DNA from: SURF-24 sp964537965
GTDB taxonomy: Bacteria; Bacteroidota; Ignavibacteria; Ignavibacteriales; SURF-24
Assembly (NCBI GenBank): GCA_964537965.1
Contig: CAZIDB010000042.1
Coordinates: 1 to 26,022, forward strand
Reading direction: 5' to 3'
DNA: 26,022 nt
Both the position numbers and the translations under genes were made by a program. Below are positions 13,957-22,172 of the stretch, piece by piece; position 1 is the stretch's first letter, and every line of letters begins with the position of its first letter. A model generated the notes under the pieces. The model was not told where the DNA came from. It made no database searches and was given only the letters and a program-made list of their open reading frames with translations.

Positions 13957-16419
13957 ATGATTAATTTTATTAAAAACCTCAATCTCAGCATAAAAATATC
14001 TTTAATTGGGGCCGGAAGTGTACTAATAACAGCGGTTGCATTAGTAATACTTGCCGTGTGGCAAAGTGGTGTTTATAACAAATTAGCGCAAAAAGAAGTT
14101 AATGTTTTAATTGACGACAATATTGATAATATAGCAAATGGAGTTTATAATCTTGTTTATACGGAAAATGAAGCTGTTCAACAGCAGGTAAACTATAACC
14201 TTCAGGTAGCAAGACGTATTTTTAAAAATGTGGGCAAGGTCAGTTTATCAAACAACAAAGTAAAATGGAATGCCATAAATCAGTACACAAAAGAAGCGAC
14301 TCAGGTAGAAATTCCTCAAATGCTAACTGATGGGAAGGAAGTGGGTTCAATAACCGCAAATGATTATGGTAATAAAATAGTTGATGAAGTGACTGAATTA
14401 GTTGGAGAAACAGCTACAATTTTTCAACGTATGAACAAAAAAGGGGATATGCTGCGTATTTCAACCACGGTTAAAAATGAAGATAACAAACGAGCATTAG
14501 GAACTTATATTCCTGCAATTAATCCCGATGGATTACCGAATCCGGTTGTAACAGCAATTATGAATAATAAAACATACCATGGCCGGGCTTACGTAGTTAA
14601 TGAATGGTATCTGACTGCTTATGAAGCTATTAAAGATAACAAGGGAAATATTATCGGGATGCTCTATGGTGGGATCAAACAGAAAAATGTTGAATCAAGG
14701 TTGAGGAATGCAATTTTAAATACCAAAGTTGGAAAAACCGGCTATGTTTATGTTATAAATGGAACCGGCGAGAAACGTGGTTATTATATAATCTCACAGC
14801 ATGGAATAAGAGACGGTGAAAATATTTGGGAAAGTAAAGATACTGATGGTAACTACATTATTAAAACAATTGTTAATAAAGCCTTAAAATTAAAACAAGG
14901 AGAACTTGAAACTGTACGATATAGATGGCAAAATCCCGGTGAACCTCACCCAAGATGGAAAATTGCACGACTTACTTACTTTGCTCCCTGGGATTGGGTG
15001 ATTGGGACAAGTGTTTATGAGGATGAGTTGCAAAACTATTATGTTATTTTGGAGAATGGCAGAAATAAAATGATAACCATTATGGGTCTTGCCGGTCTTT
15101 TTATAATATTACTGGTTGGTCTGACCAGCATTGGTTTTGCCTGGACAATTACAAGACCATTAAAACAAATAACAAAAACTGCAGAGATAATATCCACTGG
15201 TAACTTTGATCAATTTGCAGATATTCATTCTACCGGTGAGATTGGTAAGCTTGCTCAGACATTCAACTTTATGACTCAACAATTAAAGATAACTCTTGAA
15301 GGACTGCGTAACAGTGAGGCTTTTCTTAATAAAATTGTTGAGAATATTCCTGATATGATTTTTGTTAAAGAAACCACGGAAGGTAGGTTTGTCAGATTTA
15401 ATAAAGCGGGGGAAAACCTTCTTGGTTATAACAGAGAAGAAATGCTTGGAAAAACTGATTATGATATTTTCCCGGAAGAAGTTGCAGCTTTTTTTACAAC
15501 CAAAGATAAAGTAGTTATTGAAAGTAAAGTTCCGTTGGATATACACGAAGAAAAAATATTAACTAAAAATCTTGGTACAAGAATCCTGCATACTCAAAAA
15601 ATTCCTCTTTTGGATGACAGCGGAAATCCAAAATTTATTCTCGGCATTTCTGAAGATATAACTGAAATTAAAAAAGCAGAAGAAGCTCTTCATAAATTAA
15701 ATGAGGAACTGGAGCATCGGGTTATTGAACGGACAAAGCAATTGGAATCTGCTAATAAAGAATTAAAGGATTTTGCTTTTATTGTGTCTCATGATTTAAA
15801 GGCACCTTTACGTGCTGTAAGCCAGTTGGCACACTGGTTAAAAGAAGACTACTATGAAAAACTTGATGAAGAGGGGAAAGAAACTATCGATATAATATTG
15901 CGCAGAGTTAAACGAATGGATTCACTGATAGATGGCATTTTACATTATTCACGAGTGGGGCGTTTAAGTGAAAAGAGAGAAAAGGTGAATATCTTATCTC
16001 TTGTGAATGAAGTTGTTAGTTCTTTGATAATTCCATCAAATATAAAGATATATGTAGAAGGGGAATTTCCAACTATTATTGGTGACCAGACCCAATTTAA
16101 ACAGGTATTCCAGAACCTTGTCAGCAATTCAGTAAAGTTTATGGATAAACCTGAAGGTATAATTAAAATAAATTGCGATAGCCTGGCAGATCAATGGAAA
16201 TTCAGTCTTAGCGATAATGGTCCCGGTATAGAAGAAAAATATTTCGAGAAGGTATTCCAGATATTTCAAACACTTTCCTCGCGCGATTCTCACGAAAGTA
16301 CAGGAATAGGACTAACCATTGTTAAGAAAATAGTTGAGCTTTATGGCGGAGATGTTCATATAGAATCCGAGATTAATAACGGTACAACAATTATTTTTAC
16401 AATTCCTAAAACGGAGTAA
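13957..16419 (+). CDS. Cache-HAMP-PAS sensor histidine kinase
   Basis: 820-residue membrane histidine kinase. One membrane helix at about residues 13-34 and a second at about 372-396 flank a large extracytoplasmic domain (about 40-365). That domain looks like a Cache_3-Cache_2 fusion: the segment VVTAIMNNKTYHGRAYV, LTAYEAIKDNKGNIIGMLYGG and APWDWVIGTSVY are typical ligand-binding Cache elements. HAMP follows at about 397-450, PAS at about 452-572 and a coiled coil (573-605). HisKA has the phosphoacceptor His612 (FIVSHDLKAPLRA), and HATPase_c has N box NLVSN (720-724), DNGPGI (753-758) and STGIGL (781-786). The kinase core resembles those of phytochrome-type kinases. The response regulator follows after four bases. 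The signal is unknown; Cache domains often bind small organic acids, amino acids or amines. Confidence 0.93.
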   Translation: MINFIKNLNLSIKISLIGAGSVLITAVALVILAVWQSGVYNKLAQKEVNVLIDDNIDNIANGVYNLVYTENEAVQQQVNYNLQVARRIFKNVGKVSLSNNKVKWNAINQYTKEATQVEIPQMLTDGKEVGSITANDYGNKIVDEVTELVGETATIFQRMNKKGDMLRISTTVKNEDNKRALGTYIPAINPDGLPNPVVTAIMNNKTYHGRAYVVNEWYLTAYEAIKDNKGNIIGMLYGGIKQKNVESRLRNAILNTKVGKTGYVYVINGTGEKRGYYIISQHGIRDGENIWESKDTDGNYIIKTIVNKALKLKQGELETVRYRWQNPGEPHPRWKIARLTYFAPWDWVIGTSVYEDELQNYYVILENGRNKMITIMGLAGLFIILLVGLTSIGFAWTITRPLKQITKTAEIISTGNFDQFADIHSTGEIGKLAQTFNFMTQQLKITLEGLRNSEAFLNKIVENIPDMIFVKETTEGRFVRFNKAGENLLGYNREEMLGKTDYDIFPEEVAAFFTTKDKVVIESKVPLDIHEEKILTKNLGTRILHTQKIPLLDDSGNPKFILGISEDITEIKKAEEALHKLNEELEHRVIERTKQLESANKELKDFAFIVSHDLKAPLRAVSQLAHWLKEDYYEKLDEEGKETIDIILRRVKRMDSLIDGILHYSRVGRLSEKREKVNILSLVNEVVSSLIIPSNIKIYVEGEFPTIIGDQTQFKQVFQNLVSNSVKFMDKPEGIIKINCDSLADQWKFSLSDNGPGIEEKYFEKVFQIFQTLSSRDSHESTGIGLTIVKKIVELYGGDVHIESEINNGTTIIFTIPKTE

Positions 16420-16423
16420 TAAA

Positions 16424-16840
16424 ATGAAAATCCGCAAACCGATTTTATTGGTTGAAGATGACCATGTAGACGTTATGACTGTAAAACGAGCCTTTAAGGA
16501 TCTTCACATTACCAACAAATTATACGTTGCAGAAAATGGCGAAGAAGCGCTTGAATTTCTACAGAATCCTCAGAATGAAAAACCCCACATCATTCTGCTT
16601 GATTTAAATATGCCCAAAATGAATGGAATTGAGTTCCTGCAGATAGTCAAACAAGATCAGCAATTAAAAATGATTCCCGTTATAATATTAACTACTTCCA
16701 AAGCAGAGCAGGATAAAATAGAAAGTTACAGTTTGCAGGTTTCAGGTTATATGATTAAACCGGTTGATTATTTACAGTTTGTTGAGGTTGTACGTGCAAT
16801 AAATCTTTATTGGACTTTATGTGAATTGCCCGGAGATTAA
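16424..16840 (+). CDS. Single-domain response regulator, Rcp1-like
   Basis: 138-residue receiver domain without an output domain. The acidic pocket is EDD (11-13), the phosphoacceptor is Asp60 (ILLDLNMPKMNG), Thr/Ser follow at 90-92 (ILTTS), and the conserved Lys is K112 (MIKPVD). The longer loop around residues 45-55 and the C-terminal helix ending NLYWTLCELP are typical of Rcp1-type regulators that partner phytochrome-like kinases. It lies four bases after the kinase gene, so the kinase is the likely phosphodonor. With no DNA-binding domain, its output must go through protein contacts or onward phosphotransfer; no phosphotransfer partner is in the window. Confidence 0.94.
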   Translation: MKIRKPILLVEDDHVDVMTVKRAFKDLHITNKLYVAENGEEALEFLQNPQNEKPHIILLDLNMPKMNGIEFLQIVKQDQQLKMIPVIILTTSKAEQDKIESYSLQVSGYMIKPVDYLQFVEVVRAINLYWTLCELPGD

Positions 16841-16850
16841 AGTTTAAAAT

Positions 16851-16870
16851 GCCCCGGCATTAACCGGGGC
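16851..16870. terminator. Strong hairpin between convergent genes
   Basis: GCCCCGG (16851-16857) and CCGGGGC (16864-16870) form a perfect GC-rich 7-bp stem with a 6-base loop, by far the most GC-rich spot nearby. It sits between the response regulator (plus) and the TM1266-like gene (minus). AT-rich sequence lies on both sides, fitting a bidirectional terminator. Confidence 0.75.
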
Positions 16871-16882
16871 TCAATTAATTAT

Positions 16883-17140
16883 TTATTCAACTTCAAGCTC
16901 AACTACTTTAGATGTAACCCCCTTAATAAGACTTATCTTTCTTACCAACTCATCTTTCTGCGATTGATCACCAACCAATTCTAAAATTAATAGTCCCTGG
17001 TCAGAGCAATTGTCCAATACTCCGTCGTGAATTCCAAGTCGTGTTTTTATCAAACAACCCCAGCCGGTTAATACCTTCTGAACATTAACTGCGGATTCCT
17101 TTCTGCTTCCGATTAAAATAAGTAGAACTGTTTTTTTCAT
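16883..17140 (-). CDS. Small ACT-like protein resembling the TM1266/iron-only hydrogenase regulator family
   Basis: 85-residue soluble protein. The pattern is that of the small ACT-like ferredoxin-fold family represented by TM1266: VLLILIGSRKESAVNVQKVL, then a segment ending KTRLGIHDG, LLILELVGDQSQKDELVRKI and a final KGVTSKVVELEV. Family members are annotated as putative regulators of the iron-only hydrogenase system, but the biochemical role is not established. No hydrogenase or maturation gene is in the window, so the name should not be taken as function here. Expression is well supported by an AAGGAG (17146-17151) six bases before the ATG. It is divergent from the GH3 gene and ends against the strong hairpin. 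Confidence 0.65.
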   Translation of the reverse strand: MKKTVLLILIGSRKESAVNVQKVLTGWGCLIKTRLGIHDGVLDNCSDQGLLILELVGDQSQKDELVRKISLIKGVTSKVVELEVE

Positions 17141-17278
17141 GGCAACTCCTTAAATTATTATTTGGTGAACAAAATATTAAAGTATGATTTTATTCCTGTT
17201 ACAGAAATCAAAAGTTATCCGGATTGAAATTAGCTTTACACAGGTTAAAAGTCAATTTCCTTTAGGCTGAAAAATAAT

Positions 17279-17286
17279 TACTTTTG
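17279..17286 (+). promoter_or_regulatory. Possible -7 element upstream of the GH3 gene
   Basis: TACTTTTG is an exact TAnnTTTG match about 50 bases before the GH3 ATG, inside the divergent intergenic region. I see no convincing TTTG at the -33 distance, so this is only suggestive. Confidence 0.28.
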
Positions 17287-17321
17287 AGCGCCGGAAATTT
17301 ATAAAATTAAAATCCGGTTGC

Positions 17322-17328
17322 GGAGGAG
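17322..17328 (+). promoter_or_regulatory. Strong ribosome-binding site deciding the GH3 start
   Basis: GGAGGAG lies seven bases before the ATG at 17336. It is the strongest Shine-Dalgarno sequence in the window and excludes the in-frame TTG at 17318, which would place the motif inside the coding region. Confidence 0.7.
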
Positions 17329-17335
17329 AATACTA

Positions 17336-19927
17336 ATGAAGAAATGGTTTTTGTTCTTTTTAATAAATTTAATCATACTGGTTAAGGCATCTATTGCACA
17401 AGAGCAGGTACGATATACAGATTCCCGACTTCCGATTAATGAAAGAGTAAATGATTTAATTGCACGGATGACATTGAGCGAGAAAATTTCCCAGATGGTT
17501 TATAATGCACCCGCAATTGAAAGACTTGGAATTCCTGCATATAATTGGTGGAATGAAGCACTTCATGGCGTTGCACGCAATGGCCTTGCAACAGTATTTC
17601 CACAGGCAATAGGACTTGCAGCAACATGGGATACAAATCTGCTTTTCAAAATTGGAAATGTTATTTCTGATGAAGGCCGTGCTAAATATTATGAAGCAAT
17701 AAAGAATAATAAACACGGAATTTACCAGGGACTTACTTTCTGGTCGCCTAATGTAAATATCTTTCGTGATCCAAGATGGGGACGCGGAATGGAAACTTAT
17801 GGTGAAGATCCTTTTCTTACTGGAAGATTGGGTGTTCAGTTTATAAAAGGTTTGCAGGGGGATGATCCGAAATATTTTAAAACAATTGCTACTCCAAAAC
17901 ATTTTGCCGTTCACAGCGGACCTGAACCGGAGAGACATTCATTTGACGCTGAAGTAAACGATTATGATTTGCGCGAAACCTATCTTCCTCAGTTTAAAGC
18001 TTGTATTGAAGAGGGGAAAGCATATTCAATTATGTGTGCCTATAATCGTTTCAGAAGCGAAGCCTGCTGCGGAAGCAATACTTTGCTTAGGAGTATTCTG
18101 AGAGATGAATGGAAATTTGATGGTTACGTGGTTTCCGATTGTTGGGCAATTTTTGATTTCTATAATACACACAAGGTAGCCAAATCGCCGGATGAAGCAT
18201 CGGCGCTTGCTGTAAGAACCGGAACCGATCTTGAATGCGGAGAAGAATATTCATCACTTGAAAAAGCATTTGAACAGAAATTAATAACTGAAGATGAAAT
18301 TAATACTGCTGTTAAAAGATTATTTACTGCACGATTCAAATTGGGAATGTTCGATCCACCAGAGTTTGTACCATTTTCTTCAATAAGAACAAGCCTAGTT
18401 GATTCCAAACCAAACCGTTCCCTTGCCTTTGATGCCGCACAGAAATCTATTGTACTTTTAAAGAATGAAAAAAATCTTCTTCCTTTAAGCAAGCATTATA
18501 AAAAGGTTGCTGTTATTGGCCCCAATGCAGATGATGTTGAAGTGCTTCTTGGTAATTATAATGGTTTCCCTGCTGAACCGATAACTCCATTACAAGGCAT
18601 CCTGGAAGTTCTCTTAAAGACAAAAGTCGTTTATGAACGCGGATGCGATATTGCAGAGAATATGCCTTCTCTTGAAATCATTCCGGCAAAGTATTTTTTC
18701 ACTTCTGCTGATCAAAAAGAAAATGGATTGACTGCTGAGTATTTTGATAACAGAGACTTTACAGGTCAGCCTTCTTTTACCAGGAACGATCCGATGATTG
18801 ATTTCAGATGGTGGAGTAAAGCGCCGGATCCTAAATTTGATCCGGATAATTTTGGCGTAAGATGGACAGGAGTAATTGTTCCTCCCAAAAACGGAAGATA
18901 TGCTTTTGGTGGTTATGGGTTTAACGGATTCAGAATTTATATCGAGGATACACTGTTCGTTCAATTCAAGGGAACACATCATCCTAATAAAACATATAAG
19001 TATATAAATCTTGTTGAAGGTAAACCTTACAGAATAAAAATTGAATTTTTCAAGACAATGCGTTTCTCATTGATGCAGCTTATTTGGTCAGTTCCGGATG
19101 AAGACTTAGAGAAGCGGGCAATTCAGGCGGCAAAAGATGCAGAAGTTGTTATACTTGTAATGGGATTATCACCTCGTCTTGAAGGCGAAGAGATGGATGT
19201 TCCGGTAAAAGGATTTCAGGGTGGAGACAGGCTTACACTTGATTTACCAGAAGTTCAGGAAAATCTCATGAAAAAAATTGTGAAGACTGGCAAGCCAACT
19301 GTTCTGGTTCTTTTAAATGGAAGCGCCTTATCTGTAAACTGGGCACAAAAAAAAATTCCTGCAATAGTTGAAGCATGGTATCCTGGTCAATCAGGTGGGT
19401 ATGCAATTGCAAATGTTTTGTTCGGGGATTATAATCCTTCAGGAAAATTACCGGTTACATTTTATAAATCAGTTAATCAGCTTCCTGCATTTACAGATTA
19501 TAATATGAGCAACAGAACCTATCGTTACTTCAAGGGAGAACCACTTTATCCTTTTGGTTACGGGCTTAGCTATACTACTTTCCGGTATAAAAATATTAAG
19601 CTGGAAAAGAATAAGATTAAATCCGGAGATTCCGTAAAAGTTTCTATCGAGGTTTCTAACACAGGCGAGATGGATGGTGATGAAGTGGTTCAGCTTTATA
19701 TTAAAGCGGCTAAGGATAAAAAGGCAATAAAAACTTTAAAGGGATTTGAAAGAATATCTACCAAATCAGGAGAAACAAAGAAAATTGAATTTACTATTAC
19801 ACCAGATAAGCTTTCACGCTGGGTTGAAGGAAAAGGTTTTACTGTTGAACCGGATAAATATATTTTGATGATTGGTTCATCATCAAGCGACAGGGATTTG
19901 AGGAAAATTAATTTAATAGTTGAATAA
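17336..19927 (+). CDS. Secreted GH3 beta-glycosidase with PA14 insert
   Basis: 863-residue exported beta-glycosidase (beta-glucosidase or beta-xylosidase type). The signal peptide covers residues 1-21 (ending KASIAQ). The GH3 barrel (about 25-360) contains WWNEALHGVA (71-80), SPNVNIFRDPRWGRG (137-151), PKHFAVHSG (187-195) and the nucleophile D268 in YVVSDC. The second domain (about 370-760) is split by a PA14 domain (about 462-588, NGLTAEYFDNRDFTG onward). The acid/base Glu is expected in LEGEEMDV (615-622). A fibronectin III-like domain closes the protein (about 760-863). The GH3-PA14-FnIII order is common in Bacteroidota enzymes. The gene is followed after 30 bp by the GH63-like gene, so the two are probably co-transcribed. 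Substrate (xylo- or gluco-oligosaccharides) is not resolved. Confidence 0.94.
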   Translation: MKKWFLFFLINLIILVKASIAQEQVRYTDSRLPINERVNDLIARMTLSEKISQMVYNAPAIERLGIPAYNWWNEALHGVARNGLATVFPQAIGLAATWDTNLLFKIGNVISDEGRAKYYEAIKNNKHGIYQGLTFWSPNVNIFRDPRWGRGMETYGEDPFLTGRLGVQFIKGLQGDDPKYFKTIATPKHFAVHSGPEPERHSFDAEVNDYDLRETYLPQFKACIEEGKAYSIMCAYNRFRSEACCGSNTLLRSILRDEWKFDGYVVSDCWAIFDFYNTHKVAKSPDEASALAVRTGTDLECGEEYSSLEKAFEQKLITEDEINTAVKRLFTARFKLGMFDPPEFVPFSSIRTSLVDSKPNRSLAFDAAQKSIVLLKNEKNLLPLSKHYKKVAVIGPNADDVEVLLGNYNGFPAEPITPLQGILEVLLKTKVVYERGCDIAENMPSLEIIPAKYFFTSADQKENGLTAEYFDNRDFTGQPSFTRNDPMIDFRWWSKAPDPKFDPDNFGVRWTGVIVPPKNGRYAFGGYGFNGFRIYIEDTLFVQFKGTHHPNKTYKYINLVEGKPYRIKIEFFKTMRFSLMQLIWSVPDEDLEKRAIQAAKDAEVVILVMGLSPRLEGEEMDVPVKGFQGGDRLTLDLPEVQENLMKKIVKTGKPTVLVLLNGSALSVNWAQKKIPAIVEAWYPGQSGGYAIANVLFGDYNPSGKLPVTFYKSVNQLPAFTDYNMSNRTYRYFKGEPLYPFGYGLSYTTFRYKNIKLEKNKIKSGDSVKVSIEVSNTGEMDGDEVVQLYIKAAKDKKAIKTLKGFERISTKSGETKKIEFTITPDKLSRWVEGKGFTVEPDKYILMIGSSSSDRDLRKINLIVE

Positions 19928-19956
19928 TATAAGTTAGTTAAAACATTGGAGACTAA

Positions 19957-22113
19957 ATGAAAAAGATTTTAGCTGTCAGTTTGATCCTGTTATCAAACAT
20001 CTTTGCACAACGCTTAACCGTAAACGATAAGTATCTTACATTTGAGGCTTCTGCAAATTCACCTCTTTATACAACGTACACGGCGGCAATGGAAAGATCG
20101 AGACTTTATGGGGATAAAGGCTATAAGATGGATTACTACTCCGAATGCTTTCCTATAAATTATTCCGGAGATAATGCCGGTAAGTTTTATGTTGTATGGA
20201 AAGTGAATCAGGTTGTTGTGAACAAGACTGAAGAATTTTATGTTAAGCCTGTTGTAACAAGCTCATTTCCAGATATGGCTATAATTGAATATCAGCCGTT
20301 CCAGGGAGTGTTGGTTCAGGAAACATTTTTTGTTTACAGCTCTACTATAGCTCTTGTCAATCTTCAGATTAAAAATATTTCCAAAGTAAATTATGATATC
20401 GAACTCTATCCTGTTCTTGAACTTGGCAACGATTCGTTGCAGGTAAAAGGCTACGATGAAAAATTTAAAGGATACGTCACCAATCATTATGAAACTAAGA
20501 AACGGTTGATAAGCAATCTTAATCCTAAGTTTCCTTATCCAACAGATTGCCGTGATTTTCTAACCGCAAGTTTTTCTCCTTATTCTTACGGAGGATATCT
20601 TGGAAGTCTTGATCATTTCTATAATATTATTAAAACAGATTTCTATGCTGAGAAAAGAATTGATTCGCTTAATCTTCTTAAAAGCGGATTAGTAAATTTT
20701 GTTTCGCTTCATGGTAAATTGAAATTGAAACCGGGCGAAGAAACAAATGTTCGTTACATCCGCGGCTGGCAGGATCAGAAAGAGGATCTTGTAAAACTTC
20801 AGGAGGAATGCGAAAAATTAAAAACAGAACCTCTGCAAAAATATGTTGATGCAAATGTAAAACTGTTTGCCAACATTCCGCGTATAAAGTTTAAAACTGA
20901 AGAAGAGAAACTTGTTTACCTTGGCTCGTTTAATTTGGCAAGAGGATGTATGTATCCGCCGGCAGATTCTACAAAATATAATTTCTATGTATTCTCTCGT
21001 CAGCCATTGTGGGGATGGGGACACGGTCACCAGGTATTACATGAATCATTAAGTATGCTTGCGTACGCTTATCTTGATCCGCAATCTGCACAAGGCTCGC
21101 AAAGAGTTTATATTGAACAGCAGGGAAAAGACGGATTGATTGCATACCGCCACGGCCCGCGCGGCTTGCAGGACTATCCGCATAAAAGTAATGTTACCGG
21201 AAAAGATATGTCCACAACATCAGCACCTTTCTTCAGCTGGATTAACTGGGAAGTTTATAACGTTAGCAAGGATAAACAGTTCCTTCTTGATGCATATAAT
21301 TCCGGTGCCAAATATGTAAATTGGTTAATTGAAAACCGCGACCTTGATAAAGATGGCACATTTGAATGGGGTCCGTACGGAATAATTGAAAATGTACGCG
21401 ATTGGTATAACGCTGTATTTCAGGTCTCTGCAGAAAGATATCTTGATGTTGATAAAGAAGATATTTCAGATGAACTTGAATGCGCTGATCTTACTTTTAT
21501 GGTTATTAAAGAAATGAGATCTCTCGCTTCAATTGCAAATGAATTAGGCAAAAAGAACGAAGCTGTTGAATGGAAAAAGAAAGCAGATGATCTTTCTAAG
21601 TTGGTAAATGAAAGAATGTGGGATGATTCAACTCAATTTTACTATTCAGTAAATAAGAAGGATCATTCATTCAAATTTTTAACAAGAGATTTACGCCGTG
21701 AAGAAATAATCGGCTTCCTTGCATTATGGGCAGAAGCTGCTCCAAAAGACCGCGCAGAAAAATTATTAAAGAAACTTACTGATCCTGAAAAATTCTGGCG
21801 TAAGTATGGTGTTCCAACTTTATCCGCACAGGATGAATGGTATTCTCCTTATGTAGATTATTGTTGTAAATGGAACGGACCGGTTTGGCTGCTTTGGGAT
21901 TATATGGTTTACGATGGTCTTAAAAAATACGGCTACAATAAAACTGCAAAAGAGTTAGCGGGTAAAATGATGCTTGCGGTTACAACACAGCTTTCCAAGA
22001 ACCATAATTTCTGGGAATCGTTCAGCCCTGATAATGAAGTATTAAATTCCCCGACAAATTATATCTGGGATTCGATTATGGCAAAACTTTTAATCGAGGA
22101 ATATAATAAGTGA
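19957..22113 (+). CDS. Secreted GH63-like (alpha/alpha)6 glycoside hydrolase
   Basis: 718-residue exported enzyme. A signal peptide (1-17, LLSNIFAQ) precedes a beta-rich N-terminal domain (about 20-295) and a helical (alpha/alpha)6 barrel (about 300-718). The barrel shows the usual GH63/MGH1-like landmarks: LVNERMWDDSTQFYY (549-563), KWNGPVWLLWDYMVYDGLKKYGY (638-660) and FWESFSPDNE followed by PTNYIWDSIMAKLLIEEY. By analogy with GH63, Asp482 (in ENVRDWYNAVF) is a candidate general acid and Glu687 a candidate base; this is inferred from motif position. Family members cleave alpha-glucosides or alpha-mannosides. It lies 30 bp after GH3 with GGAG before the ATG. A related six-hairpin family is the main alternative assignment. 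Confidence 0.75.
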   Translation: MKKILAVSLILLSNIFAQRLTVNDKYLTFEASANSPLYTTYTAAMERSRLYGDKGYKMDYYSECFPINYSGDNAGKFYVVWKVNQVVVNKTEEFYVKPVVTSSFPDMAIIEYQPFQGVLVQETFFVYSSTIALVNLQIKNISKVNYDIELYPVLELGNDSLQVKGYDEKFKGYVTNHYETKKRLISNLNPKFPYPTDCRDFLTASFSPYSYGGYLGSLDHFYNIIKTDFYAEKRIDSLNLLKSGLVNFVSLHGKLKLKPGEETNVRYIRGWQDQKEDLVKLQEECEKLKTEPLQKYVDANVKLFANIPRIKFKTEEEKLVYLGSFNLARGCMYPPADSTKYNFYVFSRQPLWGWGHGHQVLHESLSMLAYAYLDPQSAQGSQRVYIEQQGKDGLIAYRHGPRGLQDYPHKSNVTGKDMSTTSAPFFSWINWEVYNVSKDKQFLLDAYNSGAKYVNWLIENRDLDKDGTFEWGPYGIIENVRDWYNAVFQVSAERYLDVDKEDISDELECADLTFMVIKEMRSLASIANELGKKNEAVEWKKKADDLSKLVNERMWDDSTQFYYSVNKKDHSFKFLTRDLRREEIIGFLALWAEAAPKDRAEKLLKKLTDPEKFWRKYGVPTLSAQDEWYSPYVDYCCKWNGPVWLLWDYMVYDGLKKYGYNKTAKELAGKMMLAVTTQLSKNHNFWESFSPDNEVLNSPTNYIWDSIMAKLLIEEYNK

Positions 22114-22172
22114 ACGACGACCAGGTTAAAAGAGAATTGAAGAGAAGAGTTTAGAATCACCGGATTCCGATT

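Noticed and set aside
22110..22154. 14-codon frame starting with GTG that overlaps the GH63-like stop, MNDDQVKRELKRRV if read as Met
   Set aside because: Too short to judge and no homology recognised; could be a leader peptide or chance.
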